DNA of 64,000 nucleotides, taken from the NCBI RefSeq assembly GCF_902459805.1, contig NZ_CABPST010000007.1:175956-239955 (forward strand), read 5' to 3'. The stretch is from Pandoraea bronchicola (lineage in GTDB: Bacteria > Pseudomonadota > Gammaproteobacteria > Burkholderiales > Burkholderiaceae). The notes beneath the pieces were generated by a model that had not been told where the DNA came from, ran no database searches, and was given only the letters and a program-made list of their open reading frames with translations. Below, piece by piece: positions 1-8,573 of this stretch; position 1 is the stretch's first letter, and each line of letters starts with the position of its first letter. The position numbers and the translations under genes were made by a program.

Positions 1-2
1 GC

Positions 3-1016
3 GAGCCGGTGAAATTGCTGCTGCGCGCCAAAGACGTTCTGCACGATTTCTATGTCCCGCCGTTTCGCACGCGCATGAACATGGTGCCGGGCATGGTCAC
101 GCAAATGTGGCTCACACCGACACGCACGGGACGGTTCGACATCCTCTGCGCCCAGCTCTGCGGCGTAGGCCACGCGAACATGCGCGGTGTGGTGGTCGTC
201 GACGATAAGCCCGCCTACGAGGCCTGGGTGGCCAGCTTGCCCACATTTGCTGCACTGCAAGCACAGCATGCGGGGGCGGCGACGTCGGACCCGCTTGCGG
301 CCAAGGGAAAGCTGCTCGCGCAAGCCAAGGGATGCGCCAGTTGCCACACCGTCGACGGCTCGCCCGGTGTCGGGCCCACATGGCACGGCCTGTACGGCAA
401 GACAGAGACGTTCCAGGACGGTAGTTCGGCGCACGTCGACGATGCCTACCTCACCGCCTTCATCCGCAATCCGACCGAACGCGTGCCCAAAGGCTTTGCA
501 CCGATCATGCCGAAGCTCGATCTGACCGACGACGACCTGAAGGCGCTCATCGCTTACATCAAGACGCTCAGTCCTGCGGCTTCGCCCGGCGCTGCACCCG
601 GCCAGCCGGTCGCACCGCCTGCTGCACCCGCCGCCCCGGTTGCTGCGCAGCGCGTCACGCCGGTTTCTTCAGCCAATACGCCCGCACACGCGCTTCATGT
701 GGCTTCCGCTCTTATGTCGACGTCCGCGCCGCCCGCGCCTTCGATCTCCGCACCGGTCATGCAACTGGCGCAGAACACGCTACAGACGCCACGGGCGCCG
801 GCACAATTCGCGCCGCTGACGCCGTCGTCATCGCCGGATTCCGGCGCGCAGCCGCCATCCCAACCTGCACGTCGGCAAGGCGGCACAGCCGGCCTGCCGT
901 TGCAGAACAATCCGAACACTTATGCGCCGCCGCTCGCCATCCCGCCCTCGCCGTCCGGCGGTCCGCCGCCGGGGCCGGCGCAGCCGAGTGTGCCGATGAT
1001 TCGACCCGCACCGTAA
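3..1016 (+). CDS. ctaC: Cytochrome c oxidase subunit II with fused cytochrome c domain (5' partial)
   Basis: Electron-entry subunit of a caa3-type terminal oxidase. The gene is cut by the left window edge: the frame is open from base 3 and the coding before the GTG at 9 already reads like subunit II, so the true start, signal peptide and membrane anchors lie outside. The CuA site is visible as C-x3-C-x3-H-x2-M (bases about 147-182), with an upstream His in LHDFYVP. A class I cytochrome c domain follows, with CASCH at about 333-347 and a likely Met ligand in PIMPKL. The last 140 or so residues are an Ala/Pro/Ser-rich tail without a recognisable fold, unusually long for this family. It is the first visible gene of a five-gene oxidase operon. 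The family call is secure; the role of the tail is unknown. Confidence 0.95.
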   Translation, partial: EPVKLLLRAKDVLHDFYVPPFRTRMNMVPGMVTQMWLTPTRTGRFDILCAQLCGVGHANMRGVVVVDDKPAYEAWVASLPTFAALQAQHAGAATSDPLAAKGKLLAQAKGCASCHTVDGSPGVGPTWHGLYGKTETFQDGSSAHVDDAYLTAFIRNPTERVPKGFAPIMPKLDLTDDDLKALIAYIKTLSPAASPGAAPGQPVAPPAAPAAPVAAQRVTPVSSANTPAHALHVASALMSTSAPPAPSISAPVMQLAQNTLQTPRAPAQFAPLTPSSSPDSGAQPPSQPARRQGGTAGLPLQNNPNTYAPPLAIPPSPSGGPPPGPAQPSVPMIRPAP

Positions 1017-1037
1017 TTCGCACGGCACCTGCAGAAA

Positions 1038-1061
1038 CAAGCGCGAGAAGCAAGCGCGAGA
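1038..1061 (+). repeat. Short tandem direct repeat in ctaC-ctaD gap
   Basis: An 11-base unit, CAAGCGCGAGA, occurs at 1038-1048 and again at 1051-1061, a 13-base period, in the purine-rich 130-base gap between ctaC and ctaD. No terminator is seen in this gap. It may simply be slippage sequence. Confidence 0.5.
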
Positions 1062-1146
1062 GGCAACACCGAGCGACGCAACTGAGAGACGAAACCGAAA
1101 GCACGAGACACAACGCCGCACTGACAACAACACAGGGAGACATCTC

Positions 1147-3021
1147 ATGACCGGAGATCCCGACAGTTCCGACAGCACTGCTCATGCCGGTGCGCCCGCC
1201 GGCGGCGCCTACAGCTTCTGGACGAAGTACGTCTGGAGCCAGGACCACAAGGTGATCGCCGTGCAATACACATGCACGGCCATCGCAGTCGGGCTCGTGG
1301 GCCTCGTGCTCTCGAATCTCATGCGCATGCAACTGGGCTTCCCCGGCAAGTTCTCCTTCATCGACGCGAATCACTACTACCAGTACGTCACCATGCACGG
1401 CATGATCATGGTGATCTACCTGCTCACAGCGCTCTTCCTCGGCGGTTTCGGCAACTACCTCATTCCGTTGATGGTCGGTGCGCGCGACATGGTTTTCCCG
1501 TTTCTGAACATGCTCAGCTACTGGGTCTATCTGCTCGCGGTCATCGTGCTGCTGGCGAGCTTTTTCGTGCCGGGCGGTCCGACGGGCGCGGGCTGGACGC
1601 TCTATCCTCCACAAGCGATTCTGCCGGGCACACCGGGCACCGAGTGGGGCATCGTGTTGATGCTCATCTCGCTGGCCATCTTCATCGTCGCGGCCACGAT
1701 GGGCGGTCTGAACTATGTGACGACGGTACTGCAGGCGCGCACCGAGGGCATGACGTTGCTGCGCATGCCACTCACCGTCTGGGGCATCGTGATGGCGACG
1801 GTGCTCGCGCTGCTGGCGTTCCCCGCGTTGTTCGTCTCCGCCGTGATGATGTTGCTCGACAAGACATTGCACACGAGCTTCTTCATGCCCGCGCTCGTGT
1901 CGATGGGGCAACCGCTCGACTATCGCGGCGGCAGTCCGCTGCTGTTCCAGCACCTGTTCTGGTTCTTCGGTCACCCGGAGGTGTACATCGTTGCGCTGCC
2001 CGCGTTCGGCATCGTGTCGGATCTCATCAGCGTGCACGCGCGCAAGAACATATTCGGCTACCGCATGATGGTCTGGGCGATTCTCGCCATCGGCGTGCTG
2101 TCGTTCATCGTGTGGGCGCATCACATGTTCATCAGCGGCATGAATCCGTACTTCGGATTTCTTTTTGCGACGACCACACTCATCATCGCCATCCCGACGG
2201 CCATCAAGGTCTACAACTGGGTGCTCACGCTCTGGCGTGGCGACATTCATCTGACGGTGCCGATGCTGTTCGCCATCGGCTTCATCAGCACGTTTGTCAT
2301 CGGCGGACTGACCGGACTGTTCCTCGGCAACGTGAGCGTGGACATGCCGCTGTCCAACACCTATTTCGTGGTCGCGCATTTCCATATGGTGATGGGCGTC
2401 GCCCCCTTGCTGGTGATCTTCGGCGGCATCTATCACTGGTATCCGCTCGTCACCGGCAGGCGTCTGAACGACCGCCTCGGACAGTGGCATTTCTGGATCA
2501 CGTTTCTCGGCACCTACGCGATCTTCTTTCCGATGCATTACCTCGGCGTGCTCGGCATGCCGCGCCGCTACTACGAGTTCCAGAACTACAGCTTCATTCC
2601 CGAATCGGCGCACACGATGAACACCTACATTTCGGTGGCGGCGTTCATTGTCGCGGCCGGTCAGTTGATGTTCCTGTTCAATCTCGCGTGGAGTCTGCGG
2701 CACGGCAAACCGGCGGGCGCGAATCCGTGGCGAGCGGCTTCGCTCGAATGGCAAACGCCTGACGTGCCACCTGTTCATGGCAACTGGGGGCCGGTGCTAC
2801 CGGTGGCCTATCGCTGGCCGTATGAGTACAGCGTGCCGGGCGATATCGACGACTTCGTGCCACAGAATCTCGCGCCCGATCTCCGACGGCCAGCCACGCT
2901 GGTGCATGGCGATTCGGCGGCGCTGCATCGCCGCGACGCCTCGCCACCGACGCCACCCGATTCAACGGGCACACCACGCACACCGGGTACGCCCGATGCC
3001 CCCAAGGGAGCCACGCCATGA
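1147..3021 (+). CDS. ctaD: Cytochrome c oxidase subunit I
   Basis: Catalytic haem-copper subunit of the aa3/caa3 oxidase in the inner membrane, reducing O2 and pumping protons. The 624-residue protein has the expected multi-span hydrophobic pattern and the diagnostic ligands: H84 (low-spin haem a), H276-x3-Y280 in HPEVY (CuB and the cross-linked Tyr), H325-H326 (CuB), and H411 and H413 in VAHFHM (haem a3 and haem a). The Tyr in HPEVY identifies an A-type oxidase with a K channel. A hydrophilic Pro/Thr-rich tail follows about residue 560. The start ATG follows GGGAGACATCTC. Its stop overlaps the next gene's start (ATGA), implying translational coupling. Confidence 0.97.
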   Translation: MTGDPDSSDSTAHAGAPAGGAYSFWTKYVWSQDHKVIAVQYTCTAIAVGLVGLVLSNLMRMQLGFPGKFSFIDANHYYQYVTMHGMIMVIYLLTALFLGGFGNYLIPLMVGARDMVFPFLNMLSYWVYLLAVIVLLASFFVPGGPTGAGWTLYPPQAILPGTPGTEWGIVLMLISLAIFIVAATMGGLNYVTTVLQARTEGMTLLRMPLTVWGIVMATVLALLAFPALFVSAVMMLLDKTLHTSFFMPALVSMGQPLDYRGGSPLLFQHLFWFFGHPEVYIVALPAFGIVSDLISVHARKNIFGYRMMVWAILAIGVLSFIVWAHHMFISGMNPYFGFLFATTTLIIAIPTAIKVYNWVLTLWRGDIHLTVPMLFAIGFISTFVIGGLTGLFLGNVSVDMPLSNTYFVVAHFHMVMGVAPLLVIFGGIYHWYPLVTGRRLNDRLGQWHFWITFLGTYAIFFPMHYLGVLGMPRRYYEFQNYSFIPESAHTMNTYISVAAFIVAAGQLMFLFNLAWSLRHGKPAGANPWRAASLEWQTPDVPPVHGNWGPVLPVAYRWPYEYSVPGDIDDFVPQNLAPDLRRPATLVHGDSAALHRRDASPPTPPDSTGTPRTPGTPDAPKGATP

Positions 3022-3653
3022 GACCTGTTCCATCCTGGCCGTCAACGCCACCGGGGGGCGCGCCGATTGCGCTGCCGCGTCGTCGCGCGGCGTCGCAAAT
3101 CGCGCTCTGGTGGTTGATGGGGGTGATCGGCGTGTTGTTCGCGTTGATGCTTGTCGCTTACGTGATGCGCATGAGCCAAGGTGACTGGCGCCCGCTACCG
3201 CCGGTCAACGCGTTGTGGGTCAACACTGGGGTACTGGCCGCCGCATGCATCGTGATGCAGTCGTCGGCCTCGCAGGCCAGACGCGGCGAGCTACGGCGCT
3301 CGCGGCGCGAATGGCGACTCGCGGGTGCGCTGGCGCTCGCGTTCGTCGTCGGCCAACTGTGGGTCTGGCGCGATCTGGTCGCGCGTCGCTACGGGGTGTC
3401 CGGCAATCCGGCGAACAGCTTCTTCTTTCTGTTGACGGGTCTGCACGCGCTGCATCTGATCGGCGGATGGGTGGCGTGGGCATGTCTGCTACCGCGCCGT
3501 CTCACGCCCGCCACGCGCGCCCGCCGTCTGTCGTTGACCGCACAGTACTGGCACTTCCTGTTCGTGCTCTGGGTCGTGTTGTTCGCGGCGATCGTCAACC
3601 TCACGCCGGAGATCGCGCAGCGCTTGTGCGGCACCGGCGGGTTGAGCCCGTGA
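3018..3653 (+). CDS. Haem-copper oxidase subunit III-type membrane protein
   Basis: A 211-residue membrane protein of the cytochrome oxidase subunit III family, placed between subunit I and a second, more typical subunit III. Visible features are a hydrophilic start, about five hydrophobic segments, the family-like stretch LLTGLHALHLIGG, and an end segment QYWHFLFVLWVVLFA that resembles the subunit III signature YWHFVDLVW but lacks its Asp. It overlaps ctaD by four bases. Subunit III stabilises the core and helps proton supply to subunit I. Two tandem subunit-III-like genes may be two different positions in the complex or an assembly factor plus a true subunit; the sequence cannot decide. Confidence 0.85.
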   Translation: MRPVPSWPSTPPGGAPIALPRRRAASQIALWWLMGVIGVLFALMLVAYVMRMSQGDWRPLPPVNALWVNTGVLAAACIVMQSSASQARRGELRRSRREWRLAGALALAFVVGQLWVWRDLVARRYGVSGNPANSFFFLLTGLHALHLIGGWVAWACLLPRRLTPATRARRLSLTAQYWHFLFVLWVVLFAAIVNLTPEIAQRLCGTGGLSP

Positions 3654-3674
3654 GGTGATGCGAGGAGTTGCATC

Positions 3675-4367
3675 GTGAATACGCCATCGTCTGCCGTTCC
3701 CTCCGCAGCGCAGCCACCCGACGGCTGGCGCGGTGTCGTCGCCGACTGGTCGGGAGATCGCGCCGCGTTCCACGTGCCGTGGGGCAAGGCGATGATGTGG
3801 ATCTTCCTGCTCTCCGACACGTTCGTGTTCAGCAGCTTCCTCATCGGCTACATGACGGTACGAATATCGACGACCGCGGCGTGGCCCAATCCGGCAGAGA
3901 TCTTCGCGCTGAACGTGAACGGTCATCCGGTGCCGCTGCTGCTTATCGCGATCATGACGTTCGTACTCATCAGCAGCAGCGGAAGCATGGCGATGGCAGT
4001 GAACTTCGCTTACCGGCGAGATCGCGACAAGACAGCCGCGTGTATTCTCGCGACCGCCTATCTCGGCATGGCGTTCGTCGGCATGCAGGCGTTCGAATGG
4101 ACGAACCTGATCGTGCATGAAGGCATTCGCCCGTGGGGCAATTCGATGGGCGCGGCGCAGTTCGGTGCGTGTTTCTTCATGATCACCGGTTTTCACGGGT
4201 TACACGTGAGCGCGGGCGTCATCTATCTGCTCACGGTGATGCGCAAGGTGCTCAACGGCACGCTCGAGCGACGCAACAATTACCAACTCGTCGAGATCGC
4301 GGGCCTTTACTGGCACTTCGTCGATCTGGTCTGGGTGTTCATCTTTGCGCTGTTCTATCTCTGGTAG
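3675..4367 (+). CDS. ctaE: Cytochrome c oxidase subunit III
   Basis: A 230-residue integral membrane subunit III. It contains FMITGFHGLHVSAGVIYL and the C-terminal signature GLYWHFVDLVWVFIF typical of the family. GTG at 3675 is chosen because GAGGAG precedes it by about eight bases, 21 bases after the upstream gene. Together with the preceding subunit-III-like protein it gives this operon two members of the family. Confidence 0.93.
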   Translation: MNTPSSAVPSAAQPPDGWRGVVADWSGDRAAFHVPWGKAMMWIFLLSDTFVFSSFLIGYMTVRISTTAAWPNPAEIFALNVNGHPVPLLLIAIMTFVLISSSGSMAMAVNFAYRRDRDKTAACILATAYLGMAFVGMQAFEWTNLIVHEGIRPWGNSMGAAQFGACFFMITGFHGLHVSAGVIYLLTVMRKVLNGTLERRNNYQLVEIAGLYWHFVDLVWVFIFALFYLW

Positions 4368-4375
4368 GAGGAGCG

Positions 4376-4732
4376 ATGGAATCCTCTTCGACATCCGCTT
4401 TGCACACCGCCGTGACCGGTGGCGAAGCCAAGGGCCAGGAGCATTCGGTCGGCATCTACCTCAAGGTGTGGGGGTTGCTGTTCGTGCTCTCGACGCTGTC
4501 GTATCTGGTCGACTACGCGAACTTGCAAGGCTATCTGCGCTGGGGGCTGATCCTCGCGCTGATGGTAGCCAAAGCAGGGCTTATCGTGGCGGTGTTCATG
4601 CATATGCGCTGGGAGCGTCTCGCGCTCGTCTACGCGATTCTGATCCCGCCGCTCGCGCTGCTGGTATTGATGGCATTAATGGCCACCGAGGCCGACTACA
4701 CGTTCCTCACGCGGCTCGCCCATTTTCACTGA
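4376..4732 (+). CDS. Cytochrome c oxidase subunit IV family protein
   Basis: A 118-residue small membrane protein with three hydrophobic segments (KVWGLLFVLSTLSYLV, LILALMVAKAGLIVAVFM, YAILIPPLALLVLMALM), the size and topology of bacterial oxidase subunit IV (CtaF/CyoD-like). ATG at 4376 is preceded by AGGAGGAGC, a strong ribosome site just after the ctaE stop; the open frame runs further upstream inside ctaE but that extension is not supported. Last gene of the operon. Only eight bases separate its stop from that of the convergent LysR gene. Confidence 0.9.
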   Translation: MESSSTSALHTAVTGGEAKGQEHSVGIYLKVWGLLFVLSTLSYLVDYANLQGYLRWGLILALMVAKAGLIVAVFMHMRWERLALVYAILIPPLALLVLMALMATEADYTFLTRLAHFH

Positions 4733-4740
4733 GCCGGGCG

Positions 4741-5673
4741 CTACAGCAATTCCACCAGCCGCCGGTCGCTCTTGCGGCAGTACTCGGTGCAGGCGGCGCG
4801 CGCCGCGGTCGCCGCGCCGTGAACGAAGAGCGCCGCGTCGGCGCGCCGCGACATCGATACGACGATCGACGGCGGCGCTGGCTGCAAGGGCAGTTCCGCG
4901 ACTTCCCCGTTGGCAATCAGCGCGTCGACGAACAAACGCGGAATCGCCGCGACCCCGAAACCGTCTCTGACCAACTGCACGATCACGGCTATCGATGGTG
5001 AGCCCGTGATACGTGTCTCCGAGAGCGGCACGCCGTGCACGCCCGCCAGTTTCGCCACGATGTCTTCGAGCGCACGATGCGGCGCCGTGCCGCGTCCGTA
5101 AGTGAGGATCGGATGTTGCAGCACTTGCTTCGCGAGGCCGCTGCGCGTGTTCGGAAACATGCCCGTGCGCGCGATCCAGTGCACCGGGTAGTTGGCGAGT
5201 GCGTCGCACACCACGCTGCTGTCGTCGCTGCCCTCCACGCGGATGATGAGATCGAGTTCGTCGGCAATCAGGCGCCGCTGCAACTGTACGGAGACGTCGA
5301 CGGTCAACTCGACTTCCAGCGCGGGGTAGTCGGCTGCCAGCCGGCGCAGATAGTGCGGCAGCCAGCTATGCACGACGGTTTCGATCACACCCAGGCGCAA
5401 TCGTCCGCGCAGGGTGCTTTCGCCTGAGGCGGCCGTCTGCAAGCGCCGCGCCGCCTCCACCACCGCCTTCGCATATCCCAGCAGGTACTCGCCGTTCGGC
5501 GTGAGCCGGAACTCGCGGCTGTCGCGATCGACGAGTTCGGTCTTCAATTCCTCTTCCAGCGTCTTTAGCCGTTGCGAAATTGCCGCCGGGGTGGCGTGCA
5601 GTGCTGCGGCCGTCGCACGAAAGTTGCGCAGCTTGGCCAGCGTGACGAAGGTTTCGAGAAATCGCGTGTTCAT
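4741..5673 (-). CDS. LysR-family transcriptional regulator
   Basis: A 310-residue LysR regulator. The N-terminal winged helix-turn-helix starts MNTRFLETFVTLAKLRNF and includes AAALHATPAAISQRLKTLEE (about residues 20-40); the rest is a periplasmic-binding-like effector domain. Start chosen at 5673, where the family normally begins, rather than 13 codons upstream. It is convergent with the oxidase operon and divergent from the DUF1445 gene at 5879, so the usual LysR logic suggests it controls 5879 and perhaps the linked MFS and oxoprolinase genes. Ligand unknown; D-glutamate or 5-oxoproline would fit the context. Confidence 0.9.
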   Translation of the reverse strand: MNTRFLETFVTLAKLRNFRATAAALHATPAAISQRLKTLEEELKTELVDRDSREFRLTPNGEYLLGYAKAVVEAARRLQTAASGESTLRGRLRLGVIETVVHSWLPHYLRRLAADYPALEVELTVDVSVQLQRRLIADELDLIIRVEGSDDSSVVCDALANYPVHWIARTGMFPNTRSGLAKQVLQHPILTYGRGTAPHRALEDIVAKLAGVHGVPLSETRITGSPSIAVIVQLVRDGFGVAAIPRLFVDALIANGEVAELPLQPAPPSIVVSMSRRADAALFVHGAATAARAACTEYCRKSDRRLVELL

Positions 5674-5773
5674 GAGTCTCGGCGGGCCGGGAGCGTGCCC
5701 AAAAGAGCACAACGATGCGATGAAAAAAAAGGCGGCAAACTTCGGGAAAACCCGTGAGGTTGTTAAGAAATTC

Positions 5774-5791
5774 TATACGGCAGGGCGTATA
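5774..5791. promoter_or_regulatory. Inverted repeat in LysR/DUF1445 divergent promoter region
   Basis: Perfect 6-base inverted repeat TATACG-N6-CGTATA in the 205-base divergent gap, about 90 bases before the DUF1445 start and 100 before the LysR start. Position and symmetry fit a LysR-type operator, although it is not the strict T-N11-A form. Confidence 0.5.
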
Positions 5792-5878
5792 AAAACTCGT
5801 TAGCGACCACTTTTTTTTCTTTCTATGCTTCACCCATCCGATGCCGCAATGGCATCTCCTCCCCACGCCGGAGTTGCC

Positions 5879-6700
5879 ATGAACCACCGAGCCATGCCGA
5901 ACGACTTTTTCTCGCAACGTGACACGATCACGCCCTTCGAATTCCGTCAGGCCGTTCGCAGCGCGCAGTTTCGCGGGCCGACCGCCGGCTATTGCGGCGA
6001 CTTCGCACAGGCCAATCTGGCTATTCTGCCGGTGGCGCATGCGCACGACTTCCTGCGCTTCTGCCAGAGCAATCCGAAGGCCTGCCCGCTGCTGGGCGTC
6101 GGCGAGCCGGGGCAATGGCATGTGCCGGCGCTGGGCCGCGAAGTGGACATCCGCACCGATGTGCCGGGCTACAACGTCTACCGCGACGGCAAGCTGGCCG
6201 AGCAAGTGGATAACCTCGCCGAGTACTGGCAGAGCGATTTCATCGTCTTCGCCATTGGTTGCTCGTTCTCGTTCGAAGACATGCTGGCCAAGGCGGGCAT
6301 TCCGTTGCGTCACGTGGAAGAGGGCTGCAACGTGCCGATGTACCGCACCAAGATCGCGAATCAGCGTGCCGGAAAGTTCGGCGGCGAACTGGTCGTGTCG
6401 ATGCGGCCGATGAAGGGCGCCGACGCGATTCGCGCCGTGCAGATCACGAGCCGATTTCCCGGCGTGCACGGTGCGCCGATCCATATCGGCGACCCCTCGG
6501 CGCTGGGCATCGAAGATCTGTCGAAGCCGGAGTTTGGCGATGCCGTCACCATTCGCGACGGCGAGCTCCCGGTGTACTGGGCGTGCGGCGTGACCCCGCA
6601 GACGGCGCTCATGGGCGCGAAGCTCCCGCTCGCCATCGCACACCGGCCCGGCTACATGCTCATGACGGATATCCCGAACGCGTCGCTTGCCGTTTTCTGA
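5879..6700 (+). CDS. DUF1445 / YcsI-family putative hydro-lyase (D-glutamate cyclase-like)
   Basis: A 273-residue soluble protein of the DUF1445 family, annotated in bacteria as putative hydro-lyase. The family domain also occurs in animal DGLUCY, which converts D-glutamate to 5-oxo-D-proline. Family-like stretches seen are [20 protein letters not shown] near the N-terminus and [10 protein letters not shown] in the middle. ATG at 5879 is preferred over an in-frame ATG 18 codons upstream because CCGGAG lies just before it; a third ATG five codons further in is also possible. It sits upstream of an MFS carrier and a 5-oxoprolinase-type enzyme, a context that fits formation and then hydrolysis of 5-oxoproline. 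The substrate is inferred, not shown. Confidence 0.85.
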   Translation: MNHRAMPNDFFSQRDTITPFEFRQAVRSAQFRGPTAGYCGDFAQANLAILPVAHAHDFLRFCQSNPKACPLLGVGEPGQWHVPALGREVDIRTDVPGYNVYRDGKLAEQVDNLAEYWQSDFIVFAIGCSFSFEDMLAKAGIPLRHVEEGCNVPMYRTKIANQRAGKFGGELVVSMRPMKGADAIRAVQITSRFPGVHGAPIHIGDPSALGIEDLSKPEFGDAVTIRDGELPVYWACGVTPQTALMGAKLPLAIAHRPGYMLMTDIPNASLAVF

Positions 6701-7019
6701 CGATGTAATCACGAGGCCGATCACCCGGGCGGCGGGTCGGAAACCCCTCGACAGGCGAAGGCGCATCGCGCGTCTTCGCGGCGCAAACACGCCGCTACGC
6801 ATCTGAAATCGAGCAGTAACAAGCGGTCGCAAGCTGGGCCGAAGCAAAGAGGGCGCATCAGGCAGTCATCGCGATAGGTCGTTGCAGTGCCCCCCACTAT
6901 CGCGCCAAGACGGGAGGCGGCGGGCGAGGTTGCTCGCCGCCAATCCCACACGCACATGCCCTTGTGCGGATTAGTCGACATCACACGCAAGTCAGGACAT
7001 CACCGGAGCCTTATCTCTC
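6701..7019. other. 319-base gap between DUF1445 and MFS genes
   Basis: No gene or clear rho-independent terminator seen. It holds a GCGAAG/CTTCGC hairpin around 6757-6781 and GGCGAG-GTTG-CTCGCC at 6923-6938, neither with a T tract. GGAG lies about 11 bases before the MFS start. A promoter for the MFS gene is possible but none is convincing. Confidence 0.5.
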
Positions 7020-8342
7020 ATGGAAAGCAAAACCCCACTCGCGCCCCCCGTTGCGCCGGCCCCGTCCGCCTCTCCTGAGGCAGGCGGCAGCCTGTTCGGC
7101 TGGTACGGCGACGCTACGCCGCGCGAAAAGCGCGCGTTCTGGAGCTGTAAGGTCGGCTACATGCTCGACGGCATGGACACCCAGATGCTGAGCTTCGTCA
7201 TTCCGACGCTTATCGCCACATGGGGCATCAGCCTCGCGGACGCCGGCTTCATCGGCACGGTGACGCTGCTCGCCTCGGCGCTCGGCGGCTGGGTCGCCGG
7301 CATTCTGTCGGATCGCATCGGCCGCGTTCGCACACTGCAACTCACGGTATTGTGGTTCGCCGTCTTCACCGGGCTTTGCGGCCTTGCGCAGAACTATCAC
7401 CAACTGCTCGTCGCGCGCGCGCTCATGGGCTTTGGCTTCGGCGGTGAATGGACGGCCGGCGCCGTGCTCATCGGTGAAGTCATCCGTGCACGTGATCGCG
7501 GCAAAGCCGTGGGTCTCGTGCAATCGGGCTGGGCCATCGGCTGGGGTTTGACGGCAATTCTCTATTCGGCGCTGTTCTCGCTGCTGCCCGCCGAGATGGC
7601 CTGGCGCGTATTGTTCCTGGTCGGCCTGCTGCCCGCGCTGCTGGTGCTCTTCATCCGCCGCTATGTGCAAGAGCCCGAGGTGTACCAGAAGGAGAAGGCC
7701 AAACAGTCGCCGGACGACGCGCCGGGACTGGCGGCCATTTTCAGCCCGGCACTGCTCTCCACGACGATTCGCGCCGCGCTGCTGACCACGGGGGCGCAAG
7801 GGGGCTACTACGCCATCACGACGTGGCTGCCCACGTTCCTGAAGACAGAGCGTCATCTCACGGTGATGGGCACCGGCGGCTATCTGGCCATGATCATTTT
7901 CGGTTCGTGGGTCGGCTATCTGGCCAGTTCGTATCTGACCGACCGCCTGGGCCGCAAGCCGAACTTCATTCTGTTCGCGGTGGGCTCGATGGTGATCGCG
8001 TTCTCGTACACGTCGCTGCCGCTGACCGACAGTGCGATGTTCTGGCTCGGTTTCCCGCTCGGCTTCTTCGCTTCGGGCATTTTCAGCGGCATGGGCGCGT
8101 TCCTGACCGAACTGTTCCCGACGCGAGTGCGCGGGTCCGGACAGGGCTTTTGCTACAACGTTGGCCGTGCCGTCGGTGCGCTGTTCCCGTTCCTGATCGG
8201 CATGCTCTCGAAGCAATACGGTCTGGGTACGACGATCGGCATCTTTGCCGCGGTCGCTTACGGCGTGCTGATCATCGCGGCGCTCACGTTGCCCGAGACG
8301 CGCGGCCGCGAACTCGAGTCGCTCGAGTCGCACACGGCGTAA
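7020..8342 (+). CDS. MFS transporter (metabolite:H+ symporter type)
   Basis: A 440-residue major facilitator with about twelve hydrophobic spans. The loop 2-3 signature is GILSDRIGRVRTL and its C-half counterpart is YLTDRLGRKPN; the segment LMGFGFGGEWTAGAVLIGEV resembles sugar-acid and aromatic-acid symporters such as NanT-like and AAHS carriers. It lies between the DUF1445 protein and the hydantoinase/oxoprolinase on the same strand, so a natural guess is uptake of the substrate of those enzymes (5-oxoproline, D-glutamate or a related acid). Substrate cannot be read from sequence. A second MFS of the same broad class is at 41524, but clearly diverged. Confidence 0.9.
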   Translation: MESKTPLAPPVAPAPSASPEAGGSLFGWYGDATPREKRAFWSCKVGYMLDGMDTQMLSFVIPTLIATWGISLADAGFIGTVTLLASALGGWVAGILSDRIGRVRTLQLTVLWFAVFTGLCGLAQNYHQLLVARALMGFGFGGEWTAGAVLIGEVIRARDRGKAVGLVQSGWAIGWGLTAILYSALFSLLPAEMAWRVLFLVGLLPALLVLFIRRYVQEPEVYQKEKAKQSPDDAPGLAAIFSPALLSTTIRAALLTTGAQGGYYAITTWLPTFLKTERHLTVMGTGGYLAMIIFGSWVGYLASSYLTDRLGRKPNFILFAVGSMVIAFSYTSLPLTDSAMFWLGFPLGFFASGIFSGMGAFLTELFPTRVRGSGQGFCYNVGRAVGALFPFLIGMLSKQYGLGTTIGIFAAVAYGVLIIAALTLPETRGRELESLESHTA

Positions 8343-8370
8343 CACCGCGCCGTGTGTGCCGGTGAACTAT

Positions 8371-8392
8371 CGCGGCAGCCGTCGCTGCCGCG
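8371..8392 (+). terminator. Perfect hairpin after the MFS gene
   Basis: CGCGGCAGC-CGTC-GCTGCCGCG forms a perfect 9-base stem with a 4-base loop 28 bases after the MFS stop. The following bases are only weakly T-rich, so it may be a weak terminator or an mRNA 3' stabiliser. Confidence 0.45.
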
Positions 8393-8573
8393 TTCGATGA
8401 CCTTTTCTTAACGCTCCCACACTAACCAGAGTGACGTGTGCGTGGCCCTGCCGGACGATGTCAGGCAGGCCCGCGCCGGGAGACGTGCGCCCCGCGCCAA
8501 CATGAACCATCGACGGGGCACCGCACCGTCTGCCCTTCGATTCTCGTTTGACCATTGCTTTGCGAGTGACACC

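Noticed and set aside
757-2778. 673-codon open frame on the minus strand opposite ctaC/ctaD
   Set aside because: It lies antisense to a gene with all oxidase ligands; composition is His/Arg/Asp-rich without a fold, as expected from a GC-rich shadow frame.
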